Shown here piece after piece: positions 1 through 8,316 of a stretch of 64,000 bases of DNA (positions within the stretch are counted from its first letter, which is position 1; the number at the start of each line of letters is the position of its first letter). Source of the DNA: Corynebacterium durum (GTDB lineage Bacteria > Actinomycetota > Actinomycetes > Mycobacteriales > Mycobacteriaceae); the NCBI RefSeq assembly GCF_030408675.1, contig NZ_CP047200.1:2418001-2482000 (forward strand), given 5' to 3'. Both the position numbers and the translations under genes were made by a program. Below the pieces are notes generated by a model, which saw nothing but the letters and a program-made list of their open reading frames with translations, had not been told where the DNA came from and searched no databases.

Positions 1-333
1 CAGACAGCCTCGGGCTTGGGTGTGCATGTGAGCCGTGCGCAAACCTTGTTCTTGCTTTTGTCTGTGGTGCTCACGGCCATTGCGGTGTCTGCGGCTGGTC
101 CGATTGGGTTCATTGCGTTCGTGGCACCCCAAGTAGCGTTGCGTTTAATGGCAACGTCGTCGCCGCCGTTGATTGGCTCTGGCTTGTGTGGCGCGATGCT
201 ACTGGCCACGGCCGATTTGATTACCCGCACCATCTTGCCAGTGGAGCTTCCTGTCGGCCTGGTTACCTCCGCCGTGGGCGGTGTGTTCCTGGTGTACCTT
301 CTTATCCGCGCGAACCGAAAGAGTACGGTGTAA
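1..333 (+). CDS. FecCD-family iron/siderophore ABC permease, C-terminal part
   Basis: Only the last 110 or so codons are present; the frame is open from base 1, so the gene starts before the window. The visible part has about three hydrophobic segments and the GFIAFVAPQ element that is typical of FecCD/BtuC permeases (GxxGFVGLxxPH in most members; here APQ replaces the usual GPH). It would form the membrane channel of a binding-protein-dependent importer for ferric siderophore, heme or cobalamin. Its stop codon overlaps the ATG of the ATPase gene by one base (TAATG), so the two are translationally coupled. The substrate cannot be told from this fragment. Confidence 0.88.
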   Translation, partial: QTASGLGVHVSRAQTLFLLLSVVLTAIAVSAAGPIGFIAFVAPQVALRLMATSSPPLIGSGLCGAMLLATADLITRTILPVELPVGLVTSAVGGVFLVYLLIRANRKSTV

Positions 334-1136
334 TGAATTCCCGTTTAGAGGCCACCGGCTTGAAGGTCGGCTACGGCACAAAAACCATAATTTCTTCCCT
401 AGATGTGGCCATTCCTGACAAGAAGGTGACCACGATCATTGGCCCGAACGGCTGCGGCAAGTCCACGCTGCTGCGTGCTATGTCTCATTTGTTGCCGCTG
501 CAGGCCGGGTCCGTACATCTGGATGGCCGCGATGTGCATGCGATGCGACGTCGTGATCTGGCACGGCTATTGGGTATGCTCCCGCAGTCCCCGATTGCTC
601 CCGAAGGGCTTCTTGTGTCTGACCTGGTGGCGCGTGGACGCCACCCGCACCAGGCGTGGTTTAGGCAATGGTCCTCGGATGATGAAGAGCATGTGTACGA
701 GGCACTGCGCCTCACACATGTGGAGGATCTGGCGGATCGCACCATTGATTCCCTATCGGGCGGCCAGAGACAGCGTGTGTGGATTTCCATGGTGTTGGCC
801 CAGAACACCGATATTTTGTTCCTGGACGAGCCGACAACGTACCTGGATTTGTCGCACTCCATTGAGGTGTTGGAGCTGGTGCACGGTCTGAGCCGTGACC
901 ATAACCGCACCGTGGTCATGGTGTTGCATGACCTAAATTTGGCGTTGCGGTATTCCGACAACCTGGTGGTCATGCGTGACGGCGCGCTCATTGCATCGGG
1001 CGCGCCGTCAGAGGTGATCTCGGCTGAACTACTGGAAAAGGTGTTCAACCTTCATGCCGTTGTTGTGGAAGATCCCATCACCGGCGGGCCGATGATTGTG
1101 CCGCTCCGCAACGCCGACAAAGCAAAAGCTGACTAA
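333..1136 (+). CDS. Iron/siderophore ABC transporter ATP-binding protein (FecE/FepC-like)
   Basis: 267-residue ATPase. Walker A GPNGCGKST lies near residues 37-45, the ABC signature LSGGQRQ near 141-147 and Walker B ILFLDEP near 161-167, followed by the switch histidine in VLHDLN. The open frame extends further upstream, but the ATG at 333 overlaps the permease stop and begins the family-typical N-terminus, so it is the start. It powers the importer whose permease precedes it. A second, complete importer of the same class lies at 14507-17539. The last 4 bases overlap the convergent symporter gene. Confidence 0.92.
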   Translation: MNSRLEATGLKVGYGTKTIISSLDVAIPDKKVTTIIGPNGCGKSTLLRAMSHLLPLQAGSVHLDGRDVHAMRRRDLARLLGMLPQSPIAPEGLLVSDLVARGRHPHQAWFRQWSSDDEEHVYEALRLTHVEDLADRTIDSLSGGQRQRVWISMVLAQNTDILFLDEPTTYLDLSHSIEVLELVHGLSRDHNRTVVMVLHDLNLALRYSDNLVVMRDGALIASGAPSEVISAELLEKVFNLHAVVVEDPITGGPMIVPLRNADKAKAD

Positions 1137-2566
1137 GACTTTTCTGACTTCGTGTAGGAATCCAAGTCCACCTGCGGGGTAGGCTGCAGCTCGTCGGTGG
1201 CGGGGTTGGCCACTGACGGGTTTTTGAAATCTACGTGGGAGTCGTCGCCGCTGTCCACGTAGGGTATCTTCCCGTCCAGCACGTCGTGAACGCGTTGCTT
1301 ATCAATGGTTTTCGTCCAGGTTCCCACCAGCAGGGTGGCCACGGCGTTGCCAGAGAAGTTGGTCAACGCGCGGGCTTCGGACATGAAACGGTCGATGCCC
1401 ACGATGACCCCTACGCCGTCGAGAAGCTCGGGGCGGTGCGACTGCAAACCAGCGGCGAGGGTGGCGATACCAGCGCCTGACACACCTGCGGCGCCTTTGG
1501 ATGCGATGATCATGAAGACAAGCAGACCGATCTGTTCCCCAACTGTCATTGGCTTGTTCATGGCGTCAGAAATGAAGATGGCTGCCATGGTGAGGTAAAT
1601 GGCGGTGCCGTCAAGGTTGAAGGAATAGCCGGTGGGTACCACGATGCCCACGGTGGATTTGTCCACACCCACATGCTCCATCTTGCGCATCAGGTTAGGC
1701 AGAGCCGATTCGGACGAGGATGTTGCCACGATGAGCAGGTACTCGCGTGCCAGGTACTTGGCCAGCTTGAACATGTTGTATCCAGTAAAGAGCCGCAGCA
1801 CCAGCCCCAACACCCCAAACACAAACACCACACAGGTGATGTAGAACGCCAGCATCAGAATGGCTAATTGCTTGACAGCCTCGAAACCAGTGGCACCCAC
1901 CACGCCAGCAATGGCACCGAATGCACCAATCGGAGCGATCCACAGGATCATCGTCAAAATTTTGAACACCAGGCGCTGGACGTGGGCAATTCCCTGGAGG
2001 ATCGGTTCACCTTTGGCCCCTAGGGATTGCACAGCAAACCCGACGAGCAACGCCACGAACAGCGTCTGCAGCACAGAACCCGACGTTAGGGCAGAAAACA
2101 GCGTGTCGGGGATGATGGATTGGATGAATCCGACGGTTCCGCCACCATGATCGGCTTTAGCCGCGTACTGGGCACCAGCATCTTTTGTTGCCTCAATGTT
2201 GAGACCGGTGCCGGGTTCAATAAGGTTCCCCACTACCAGGCCAACAGCCAGGGCAAAGGTGGACATCGTAATAAAATAGGTTAGCGCGATGCCGCCAGCT
2301 TTACCCACGGATGCTGCCGCGCGGACGGAGCCGATGCCCAAAACGATGGTGCAGAAGATCACCGGGGAGATCATCATCTTGATCAGGTTGACGAACATCG
2401 TTCCGACAACCTTGAATTCGGTGGCTGCGCTGGGTGCCACCAGCCCGAAGATAATGCCGGCGATAACCGCAATGATCACTCCGATGTAAAGCCAGTGGGT
2501 CCTGTCTTTTCTTGGTTGTTTTGACTTAGCGATGCGTAGACCGCTACTCGTCCGTACGTCAGACAT
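1133..2566 (-). CDS. Dicarboxylate/amino acid:cation symporter (DAACS family)
   Basis: 477-residue membrane protein of the DctA/GltP type. It has about eight hydrophobic helices, the serine-rich loop TSSSESALPNL and the hallmark GYSFNLDGTAIYLT segment of the substrate-binding re-entrant loops. It should take up a C4-dicarboxylate, glutamate or aspartate together with H+ or Na+. It is an isolated minus-strand gene that converges on the ABC ATPase with a 4-base overlap. Upstream AAGGAA is a modest ribosome site. DctA and GltP cannot be separated by eye, so no symbol is given. Confidence 0.9.
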   Translation of the reverse strand: MSDVRTSSGLRIAKSKQPRKDRTHWLYIGVIIAVIAGIIFGLVAPSAATEFKVVGTMFVNLIKMMISPVIFCTIVLGIGSVRAAASVGKAGGIALTYFITMSTFALAVGLVVGNLIEPGTGLNIEATKDAGAQYAAKADHGGGTVGFIQSIIPDTLFSALTSGSVLQTLFVALLVGFAVQSLGAKGEPILQGIAHVQRLVFKILTMILWIAPIGAFGAIAGVVGATGFEAVKQLAILMLAFYITCVVFVFGVLGLVLRLFTGYNMFKLAKYLAREYLLIVATSSSESALPNLMRKMEHVGVDKSTVGIVVPTGYSFNLDGTAIYLTMAAIFISDAMNKPMTVGEQIGLLVFMIIASKGAAGVSGAGIATLAAGLQSHRPELLDGVGVIVGIDRFMSEARALTNFSGNAVATLLVGTWTKTIDKQRVHDVLDGKIPYVDSGDDSHVDFKNPSVANPATDELQPTPQVDLDSYTKSEKS

Positions 2567-2657
2567 GTCACACTCGATTCCTTGCAGCTATGTATAAAGT
2601 GTCCTGGCGGATAGTTACACCTTATAGGTGACCGGCGCTACACAAAAGAAAAAGAGC

Positions 2658-2684
2658 AAAAAAATTTCCCTGCACCATTGCAGC
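2658..2684 (-). terminator. Rho-independent terminator downstream of oligopeptidase B
   Basis: On the minus strand a short CTGCA-ATGG-TGCAG hairpin is followed by GGAAA and a run of seven T, placed directly behind the ptrB stop. A longer pairing (CCCTGCA with TGCAGGG) can also form using the end of the coding region. Confidence 0.65.
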
Positions 2685-2697
2685 AATAAAGCCACTC

Positions 2698-4842
2698 TTA
2701 TGCAGGGGTTCCGCCTCGTAGCTGGTCAATAATCCACGCATGTTCAAACGCTGCCTGCTTCCAGCTCTCGTACCGTCCCGAGACGCCGCCATGCCCGGCC
2801 GACATCTCAGTCTTCAGCAGAAAATCCCCAGATGTTGCCATATCACGCAACTTGGCAATCCATTTAGCGGGTTCCACATACAACACCCGCGTATCGTTCA
2901 ACGATGTGGAGGCCAAAATATTGGGGTACGGCTTCGCCTCCACGTTCTCGTACGGTGAGTAGGACGCCATGTAGTCATATACCGCAACATCTTCCAGTGG
3001 GTTGCCCCACTCCTCCCACTCGATCACGGTCAGTGGAAGCTCCGGCATCAAAATAGAGGTCAGCGGATCCACAAACGGTACTACTGCGTGAATGGCCTTA
3101 AACCGGTCCCCGCCCATGTTGGCCACGGCACCCATGAGCAAACCACCGGCCGAACCCCCCTGCGCCACCAGCAGTTCAGGCGTGGTCATGTTGCTGCTGA
3201 TCAGGTAATCCGCCACGTCAATGAAGTCGGTGAAGGTGTTCTTCTTGGTCAGCATTTTGCCGTTGTCGTACCACAGCCGACCCATTTCACCACCGCCGCG
3301 AACATGTGCCACGGCCACGATGATCCCACGGTCAAGCAGACTCAGCCACAGAATGCTCATGCTCGGATCGATGGTGCTTTCGTAGGAGCCGTAACCGTAC
3401 AACAGGGTGGGGTTCGGCACGCTCATGTCCAGGTCAGCGCGGTGAATCACCGACACCGGCACCTGCGCGCCGTCCTGAGCAGTCACCCACAGACGGTGTG
3501 CCACATAGTCGTCACGGTTGTAGCCACCGGGAATCTCCTGTTCCTTCAGCAACCGAAGCTCACCTGTGGCGGGCCAGTAGTCGTACAGTCGGGCGGGCGT
3601 CGTAAAGGAATCGTAGCTGAGACGGAAACAAGGAGCGTCCCAATAGTGGCCGGTGCCGAAACCGACGTCGTACAGCTCCTCATCAAACTCCAGTTCCTTG
3701 AACTCGGTGAACCCCTGCTCGCCTAGCTGCATCACCGCGAGTTTCGACGCCCCCTCCTGCCGGTACGACAGCACCAGATACCGCGCCCACGCGCCCACGG
3801 CATTCAGGCGGACAGTATCGCGGTGCGGCACCAAAACACGCAGGTCATCGAGGTCATCGGGAAGCGGCCCCAGCGGGCATTCGCCCAGCTCAAAGTTCGG
3901 ACCGTGAGCATTATGCAGCACCAACCAGCGCGGCTCGCCGCCAACCTCGGCGTAGGTAACGTCGTACTCCACCTCCGCCTCGCGGGTGCGCAAACACCGA
4001 AACTCGCTGGTGGGATTATCGCACTCCAACACCCATATTTCGCTGCTGAGCTTGCTGCCCGATTCGATGTACAGGAACTTTTCCATGCGATCCGAACTAA
4101 CCCCCACCCAGAAACGCTCGTCCGGTTCATAAAACACGCGCACATCGTCGGTGACCGGGGTACCCACCTTGTGCCGCCACACGGAATCGGGGCGCCACGC
4201 GTCGTCGACACGCTGGTAAAACAGGTACTCCTCACCGCACCAGGTCAGCCCCGAAGAAATGCCCTCAATGGTATCCTCCAGCAGCTCGCCCGTAGCCAGG
4301 TCCTTGATGTGCAGCGTGTAGCGCTCGTCACCAGTGGTGTCGGTGGAATAAGCAAGGAACCGGCCGGATTGCGTCACCCCAGAACCACCCAGCGAGAAAA
4401 ACTCGTGTCCCTCTGCCAGCACATTGCCATCAAGAATGATTTCCTCGCCCTCAGGCGCGGAGTTTTCTGGAATCACCGGCGGGGTCCACGGATCTTGGTC
4501 CGGCAGCACCGGAAGCCTGCACGAAAGGAAATAACTCTTCCCCTCCTCAGTACGGCCGTAATACCAGTAATCACCATCGCGGGACGGCACGGACATGTCC
4601 GTTTCCTTCACCCGAGACTTGATCTCCTGGAAAATATCCTCCTGCAGCTGTTGCTGATCCTTGGTCGCCTCATCGGTGTAGGCGTTCTCGGCCTCAAGGT
4701 AGGCGATGGTCTCCGCAGCCCCCTTGTCTCGGAGCCACTCATAGTCATCAACGAACACCCGACCATGATGCGTTCGCGTGGTCGGGTGTTTTGGTGCCTT
4801 TGGTGCTTGAGGCTTGGGAGCAGTGCGGTCGGTTTCAGTCAT
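2698..4842 (-). CDS. ptrB: Oligopeptidase B / prolyl oligopeptidase family serine peptidase
   Basis: 714-residue cytosolic S9A peptidase. The N-terminal half is the beta-propeller gate, starting with the family motif HHGRVFVDDYEWLRD. The C-terminal alpha/beta hydrolase domain carries the catalytic serine in GGSAGG near residue 563, the aspartate in LNDTRVLY near 645 and the histidine in AGHGG near 682. It cleaves short peptides after basic residues (oligopeptidase B) or proline; the overall length and N-terminus favour oligopeptidase B. The ATG at 4842 has no Shine-Dalgarno but a TACCAT hexamer 8 nt upstream, suggesting a leaderless mRNA. Confidence 0.92.
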   Translation of the reverse strand: MTETDRTAPKPQAPKAPKHPTTRTHHGRVFVDDYEWLRDKGAAETIAYLEAENAYTDEATKDQQQLQEDIFQEIKSRVKETDMSVPSRDGDYWYYGRTEEGKSYFLSCRLPVLPDQDPWTPPVIPENSAPEGEEIILDGNVLAEGHEFFSLGGSGVTQSGRFLAYSTDTTGDERYTLHIKDLATGELLEDTIEGISSGLTWCGEEYLFYQRVDDAWRPDSVWRHKVGTPVTDDVRVFYEPDERFWVGVSSDRMEKFLYIESGSKLSSEIWVLECDNPTSEFRCLRTREAEVEYDVTYAEVGGEPRWLVLHNAHGPNFELGECPLGPLPDDLDDLRVLVPHRDTVRLNAVGAWARYLVLSYRQEGASKLAVMQLGEQGFTEFKELEFDEELYDVGFGTGHYWDAPCFRLSYDSFTTPARLYDYWPATGELRLLKEQEIPGGYNRDDYVAHRLWVTAQDGAQVPVSVIHRADLDMSVPNPTLLYGYGSYESTIDPSMSILWLSLLDRGIIVAVAHVRGGGEMGRLWYDNGKMLTKKNTFTDFIDVADYLISSNMTTPELLVAQGGSAGGLLMGAVANMGGDRFKAIHAVVPFVDPLTSILMPELPLTVIEWEEWGNPLEDVAVYDYMASYSPYENVEAKPYPNILASTSLNDTRVLYVEPAKWIAKLRDMATSGDFLLKTEMSAGHGGVSGRYESWKQAAFEHAWIIDQLRGGTPA

Positions 4843-4850
4843 GGGTCACC

Positions 4851-4856
4851 ATGGTA
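4851..4856 (-). promoter_or_regulatory. Candidate -10 box for leaderless ptrB
   Basis: TACCAT on the minus strand, 8 nt before the ATG. A weak match to TANNNT, but the spacing is the same as at other genes here that lack a ribosome binding site. Confidence 0.35.
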
Positions 4857-4910
4857 CCGGACAGTGTGCACTTCCCCGCAGGCTTATACAGTGGCCTTAG
4901 GTTGCGGGCC

Positions 4911-5903
4911 TTAGGTTGCGGGTGATGCCGCCGCAACGTTGGCGCACACGTTAAACAACTCACCGGTGAGAATCGTTCCGTAGTTCTCCCCTGTCTTACC
5001 GCCGGTGTGGATAGCAAAAATCATCGACTTATCATCCATCACCGAGGAACCAGATTGGCCGTTAAACGTATCCGTTTGGTACACCACCTGACGGTCCGTC
5101 ACCTTCACGACCTTGTTCCGGTCCGCCCACTGCGCACCGTTATCCTTATCCCCCGGATAACCAATAACCGTCGCCTGCGTATCCACCAGCTTCTGCGTAT
5201 CCGGCACATTCATACCAAACCAGCCCGTCTTCTCCCCGACCGCAGAATCCAGCTTAATCACGGCCCAATCGTGGCCGGTCTCCCCGTACTTCTTGTCGTA
5301 CCAGATTTGCTTCGCTGCGGCCGTGCCGTAGGGCTGCTGGCCCTTGTTTTCACCAGCCGCAAAGGTCCACTTCGACTGCCCCTTGGCCACACAATGCCCG
5401 GCAGTAATTACGGTGTCCTTCGAGATTAACGACGCCGTGCAATACGACGACCCACCACTCTGCGTGGTGGAGTGCAACTTACCCACCCAGCGCGCCGGGG
5501 TCTGCTTCGTGTCCGAGACTTCCTTGCGATCATCATTGCCGATCACCACATTCGGGAGGGCCCCTTCCTGGAGATGATTGATGCCCATCTCAGCCCCAGC
5601 CAGGTTCTGCGCCTTGGGAACGAGGGGGCTTTGTGCGTTGGCCTGGCCCGACGGTTGGGTGCTTGAATAACCAGGATCCTTCTGAATCTCCGCATTCGCG
5701 ATGGGGTTGTTGGTATCAAGCTTGCCGTCCACAACGTTGTATCCCACCGGCTCGATCGGCAGATTCGAGGGAGTTGCGGCTATCGACACCCCCACTCCCG
5801 ACCACGTTGCAGTCACGGTCAGCGCCACAGCAACCACGCCGCGTGCGACGCGTATGTGACGCTTTGATGCGATATGTTGTCGTGTCACTTGTGTCGTATG
5901 CAT
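4911..5903 (-). CDS. Secreted V8-like (S1) serine protease
   Basis: 330 residues from the chosen ATG. The open frame continues upstream to 6050, but the sequence there is not protein-like, and the ATG at 5903 gives a basic start followed by a hydrophobic export signal (residues ~18-40). The mature part has the catalytic triad of glutamyl-endopeptidase/trypsin-like enzymes: His in TAGHC near 169, Asp in HDWAVI near 211 and Ser in GQSGSS near 283. Two cysteines flank the His motif region. The protein is probably secreted and degrades host or environmental proteins; a pro-region precedes the catalytic domain. A decayed copy of its N-terminus lies at about 7472-7632. Confidence 0.88.
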   Translation of the reverse strand: MHTTQVTRQHIASKRHIRVARGVVAVALTVTATWSGVGVSIAATPSNLPIEPVGYNVVDGKLDTNNPIANAEIQKDPGYSSTQPSGQANAQSPLVPKAQNLAGAEMGINHLQEGALPNVVIGNDDRKEVSDTKQTPARWVGKLHSTTQSGGSSYCTASLISKDTVITAGHCVAKGQSKWTFAAGENKGQQPYGTAAAKQIWYDKKYGETGHDWAVIKLDSAVGEKTGWFGMNVPDTQKLVDTQATVIGYPGDKDNGAQWADRNKVVKVTDRQVVYQTDTFNGQSGSSVMDDKSMIFAIHTGGKTGENYGTILTGELFNVCANVAAASPAT

Positions 5904-6552
5904 GCCCGCCAGTATTGCGCGCAAAAGCTTGAGGCGCAATGTTAATTGATTAAGTGAAAAGATTAATGATAATCGATTAACGATAGTCATATGTGACACG
6001 TACACAATTCGCTTTGCCGCAGTCCGGGATGCATAAACACCCAGTAGCAATTATCATGACAACTCGAAACATAATTATTATATAAAACAAACCTTTACAT
6101 ATCATTAAGTTTCATAACGTCGCTAACATAATTCTGGAGTAAGTTCTTGACATGTTCAGAAAATTAGCACAGAAAGTATGCGACCACACACATAACCAGG
6201 GACAATACATGGACGTCGTTTTATATGGGTTGTGATACATAAACCGATAGCAGGATGAAGTACATCGTTGCAGTTAAGGTAAAAAATTCTCATATATGCA
6301 CAAAACGTCCCCCTCATGAGGGTGCATACATTAAGGCAGATTAAAAAAATCGGTTCGAACATTGACCATTAAACCCGCGAATGTAAAAATCGAGCTATGT
6401 CCATATGGCAATAACATATCGCCTACATTGTGATAGGAGTTTTGGTAACAGAACTTTTCGACGAAAAACAAACATCAGCAACGCAACCCAGGGCCGAAGA
6501 CCACGACGGCCGGGACATAAGGTACATCATAATTATCCAGGGAGGATATACC
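5904..6552. other. Intergenic region with GATTAA direct repeats
   Basis: About 650 bases of AT-rich DNA between the divergent protease and secreted-protein genes. No convincing gene was found on either strand. It holds three GATTAA direct repeats (described separately) close to the protease start. The rest probably contains the promoters of both flanking genes, but no clear -35/-10 pair could be assigned. Confidence 0.6.
5948..5982. promoter_or_regulatory. Three GATTAA direct repeats, Fur/Zur-like core
   Basis: GATTAA occurs at 5948-5953, 5961-5966 and 5975-5980, spaced 13 and 14 bases, 45-80 bases upstream of the protease start codon. The last two embed TTAATGATAATCGATTAA, which resembles the core of a Fur-type box and contains the palindrome TAATCGATTA. 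The regulator is unknown; this is a candidate binding site only. Confidence 0.35.
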
Positions 6553-7293
6553 TTGAAGAAAAAGAACATCGCCGCAGCTATGCTTGCAGCCTCAATGCCA
6601 TTGCTTTCCATCTCGGCAGCACACGCGACCCCCGATACGGCAAGCACTACACCAAGCCAGACCCAGCAGCAGGGTGAGCAGCGCGAAACCCAGCAAAGCA
6701 CGTCGAAGCAGGATGTTGAAGTAACTCAGGAGCTGGTTGAAAAGTACTCACAGTACGTTTCACAAGAAGGAGATCAGTTCCGCCTCAACGCACCAGAGAA
6801 CCTAAAGTCTGACAACGCCCAAGAGGTCTCGAAGGTGCAGGAGATCATCAACAACACCAACGAAGACATCGCGAGCGGCCAGACGGAGGTTACCGACAAC
6901 GAGAGCGATGACCAAACCGTAGAGACCGCAGCCGGTAAGCACAAGGCATCGGGTTCGCATGGCGGATATGAATATAAATGGTGGGGAATTCAATTTTGGC
7001 TAGATGAGTGGGCCACCCAAGAATACACCAATTCACTATCACAGGGTGCCTCAGCTGATAAAATCGCTGCAGATTTCTGCGCATGGACCGGCATCAAGAG
7101 CAAAACAGTTGTCAAGGTTTCACAGACCTTGCGCATTGACGCAAAAATTGTGCGCACCAGCAATTGGCAGAACAGGGGAATCATTGTGAATGCTCCTGTT
7201 GGCAAATTTACCCGGGCATGGTGCCAGCCACGACACGCAGACACAGACACCCCAGATGTCCAGAAGCCTCACAAGCCCCAGAAGCCCGAGTAG
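6553..7293 (+). CDS. Secreted protein of unknown function (WWGIQFWLD motif)
   Basis: 246 residues from a TTG start chosen because a strong AGGGAGG site (6539-6545) lies 7 nt upstream and the next residues form a perfect signal peptide (KKKN, hydrophobic core, AHA cleavage near residue 22). The mature N-terminus is Gln/Glu/Thr-rich and probably disordered. The C-terminal half has a WWGIQFWLDEW segment followed by a small Ala/Gly-rich helix and two cysteines, then a Pro-Lys tail. The pattern WWGxxxxLD followed by Gly/Ala-rich sequence recalls short secreted proteins of Gram-positives of unknown role; I do not recognise a named family. A strong hairpin follows the gene. Confidence 0.72.
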   Translation: MKKKNIAAAMLAASMPLLSISAAHATPDTASTTPSQTQQQGEQRETQQSTSKQDVEVTQELVEKYSQYVSQEGDQFRLNAPENLKSDNAQEVSKVQEIINNTNEDIASGQTEVTDNESDDQTVETAAGKHKASGSHGGYEYKWWGIQFWLDEWATQEYTNSLSQGASADKIAADFCAWTGIKSKTVVKVSQTLRIDAKIVRTSNWQNRGIIVNAPVGKFTRAWCQPRHADTDTPDVQKPHKPQKPE

Positions 7294-7345
7294 TCTCAAC
7301 CTGGCTACTAGCGAGCGCTAGATTTCAGGGAATCAACGTTTCCCC

Positions 7346-7383
7346 AACGTGTGCCCACTGTTTTTCATCAGTGGGCACACGTT
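7346..7383 (+). terminator. Strong hairpin terminator after secreted-protein gene
   Basis: A perfect 15-bp stem, AACGTGTGCCCACTG paired with CAGTGGGCACACGTT, around an 8-base loop TTTTTCAT. It lies 52 bases after the stop codon. There is no long T-run behind it, but the stem stability makes termination likely, and it could work in both directions. Confidence 0.7.
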
Positions 7384-7471
7384 GTTCTACTACATAGGGG
7401 CTCTTGCCCGCCGGGGGCAATACAGCGCAAGAGCTTCTGGAAAGTTGCGCCCCTCAAGCACGCTCAGGTGC

Positions 7472-7632
7472 TTAAGGGAAGGCTGCGCATTCGCAAATGG
7501 GGTTGTTGTGCGGATTATAGTCCGCAACATTGTATCCCAACGGCTTGCTTGGCGGGTTCGAGGTCTCGCAGCTATCGATGTCTCAACTTCCGGCTATGTT
7601 GCCGCCACAGTCACCGCTACAGCAATCACCCC
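7472..7632 (-). pseudogene. Decayed N-terminus of a V8-like serine protease
   Basis: Read on the minus strand this stretch gives GVIAVAVTVAAT, then a TAG where the intact protease at 4911-5903 has TGG (Trp), then SIAA. After a frameshift it gives NPPSKPLGYNVADYN and NNPI, matching PSNLPIEPVGYNV and NNPIANA of the intact protein. DNA identity is evident over about 150 bases. There is no start region and no catalytic domain beyond it. It is a relic of a paralogous protease gene, apparently created by duplication and then mostly deleted. Confidence 0.75.
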
Positions 7633-7837
7633 TCAATGTTGATCAACCAAACACATCACTACCATAATTATTCACCCCCAGATACATCCCCCCATTACAA
7701 CATGCAATAAGCCTGTGCACTGATGTTTTAACACTTAGCATTTTTTATTCCTATTCCTCGTTCGTTTCACTATGTAACGTGGTATGTACTTTAATCCAGC
7801 ACGTCACGGTAGATGAAGCCACTCTGGAAGGAATAGA

Positions 7838-7957
7838 TTGGGACAGTCTCAAGCTTGTGCAGTAACAGTAGGCCTTGGCTGCATCGCATGTCTCAGCGCC
7901 GCTTCAGGGGCAACTGGCGGGACCGCTGGATACTGCGTCGGCAAGAATTGGAGCTAA
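7838..7957 (+). CDS. Candidate cysteine-rich mini-peptide (bacteriocin-like)
   Basis: A 39-codon frame from a TTG preceded by GGAAGG at 6 nt. The peptide contains four cysteines (CAVTVGLGCIACLS and later GYCVGKNWS) in an Ala/Gly/Thr-rich background, resembling the core of small antimicrobial peptides. In the frame just upstream (from ~7783) an acidic leader-like stretch VDEATLEGIDWDSL reads into a stop at the point where the cysteine-rich frame begins. The two may therefore be halves of one precursor broken by a one-base frameshift. A 55-residue membrane protein follows 6 bases later, as an immunity gene would. Function is inferred only from architecture. Confidence 0.35.
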   Translation: MGQSQACAVTVGLGCIACLSAASGATGGTAGYCVGKNWS

Positions 7958-7963
7958 CCTCGC

Positions 7964-8131
7964 ATGACTCGGAATAAGCGCATTGGAATCGCATCGCTGA
8001 CACTTATCCCCCCGTTTCTTCTTGTGATTAATTTCATTGATATTCTTGGGTTAAGTATTGCGGCCTGGGCATTCGCATTCTACTTGCTAATCTTCAGTGT
8101 CTTCATGCTAACGCGAGACTCTAATAGTTAG
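7964..8131 (+). CDS. Small two-helix membrane protein (possible immunity peptide)
   Basis: 55 residues, starting MTRNKRIGIA, with two hydrophobic helices (about residues 8-27 and 30-48) and a short polar tail. The ATG has GGAG 10 nt upstream, overlapping the stop region of the cysteine-rich mini-ORF, which suggests coupling. Such small basic-start, two-helix proteins often accompany bacteriocin genes as immunity factors, but no family was recognised. The clean hydrophobic pattern and proper start and stop make a real gene plausible. Confidence 0.5.
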   Translation: MTRNKRIGIASLTLIPPFLLVINFIDILGLSIAAWAFAFYLLIFSVFMLTRDSNS

Positions 8132-8271
8132 CCAGACCAACGGCAACTGTTGCACAAAGTAAAACGCTCTGCACAGTAAATCTAGCGTGGAGCACGCATA
8201 TCAGATTCGCTTCCACAACGGTACTCAAAGAGGTACATACCTAAGCAAAACTAGAGGGAAAGATTGTACAC

Positions 8272-8316
8272 CTTCTCGCGAGAAGATCGCATACTGTTAT
8301 GCGTGACGGTATGCGA
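8272..8316. promoter_or_regulatory. Two adjacent palindromes, candidate operators
   Basis: CTTCTCGCGAGAAG (8272-8285) is a perfect 14-base palindrome. Directly after it, TCGCATAC (8287-8294) and GTATGCGA (8309-8316) form a perfect 8-bp inverted repeat. They lie about 350 bases before lacZ. Either could bind a dimeric regulator; none is encoded next to them. Confidence 0.4.

Noticed and set aside
3823..4914. Long open frame (over 360 codons) on the plus strand opposite ptrB
   Set aside because: It is antisense to a full-length, well-conserved peptidase, has no recognisable domain and has His/Arg/Val-rich composition typical of a shadow of high-GC coding DNA.
5961..5982. A firm Fur or Zur operator call
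   Set aside because: Only the central bases fit; the outer arms differ from the consensus, so it is listed merely as a candidate.
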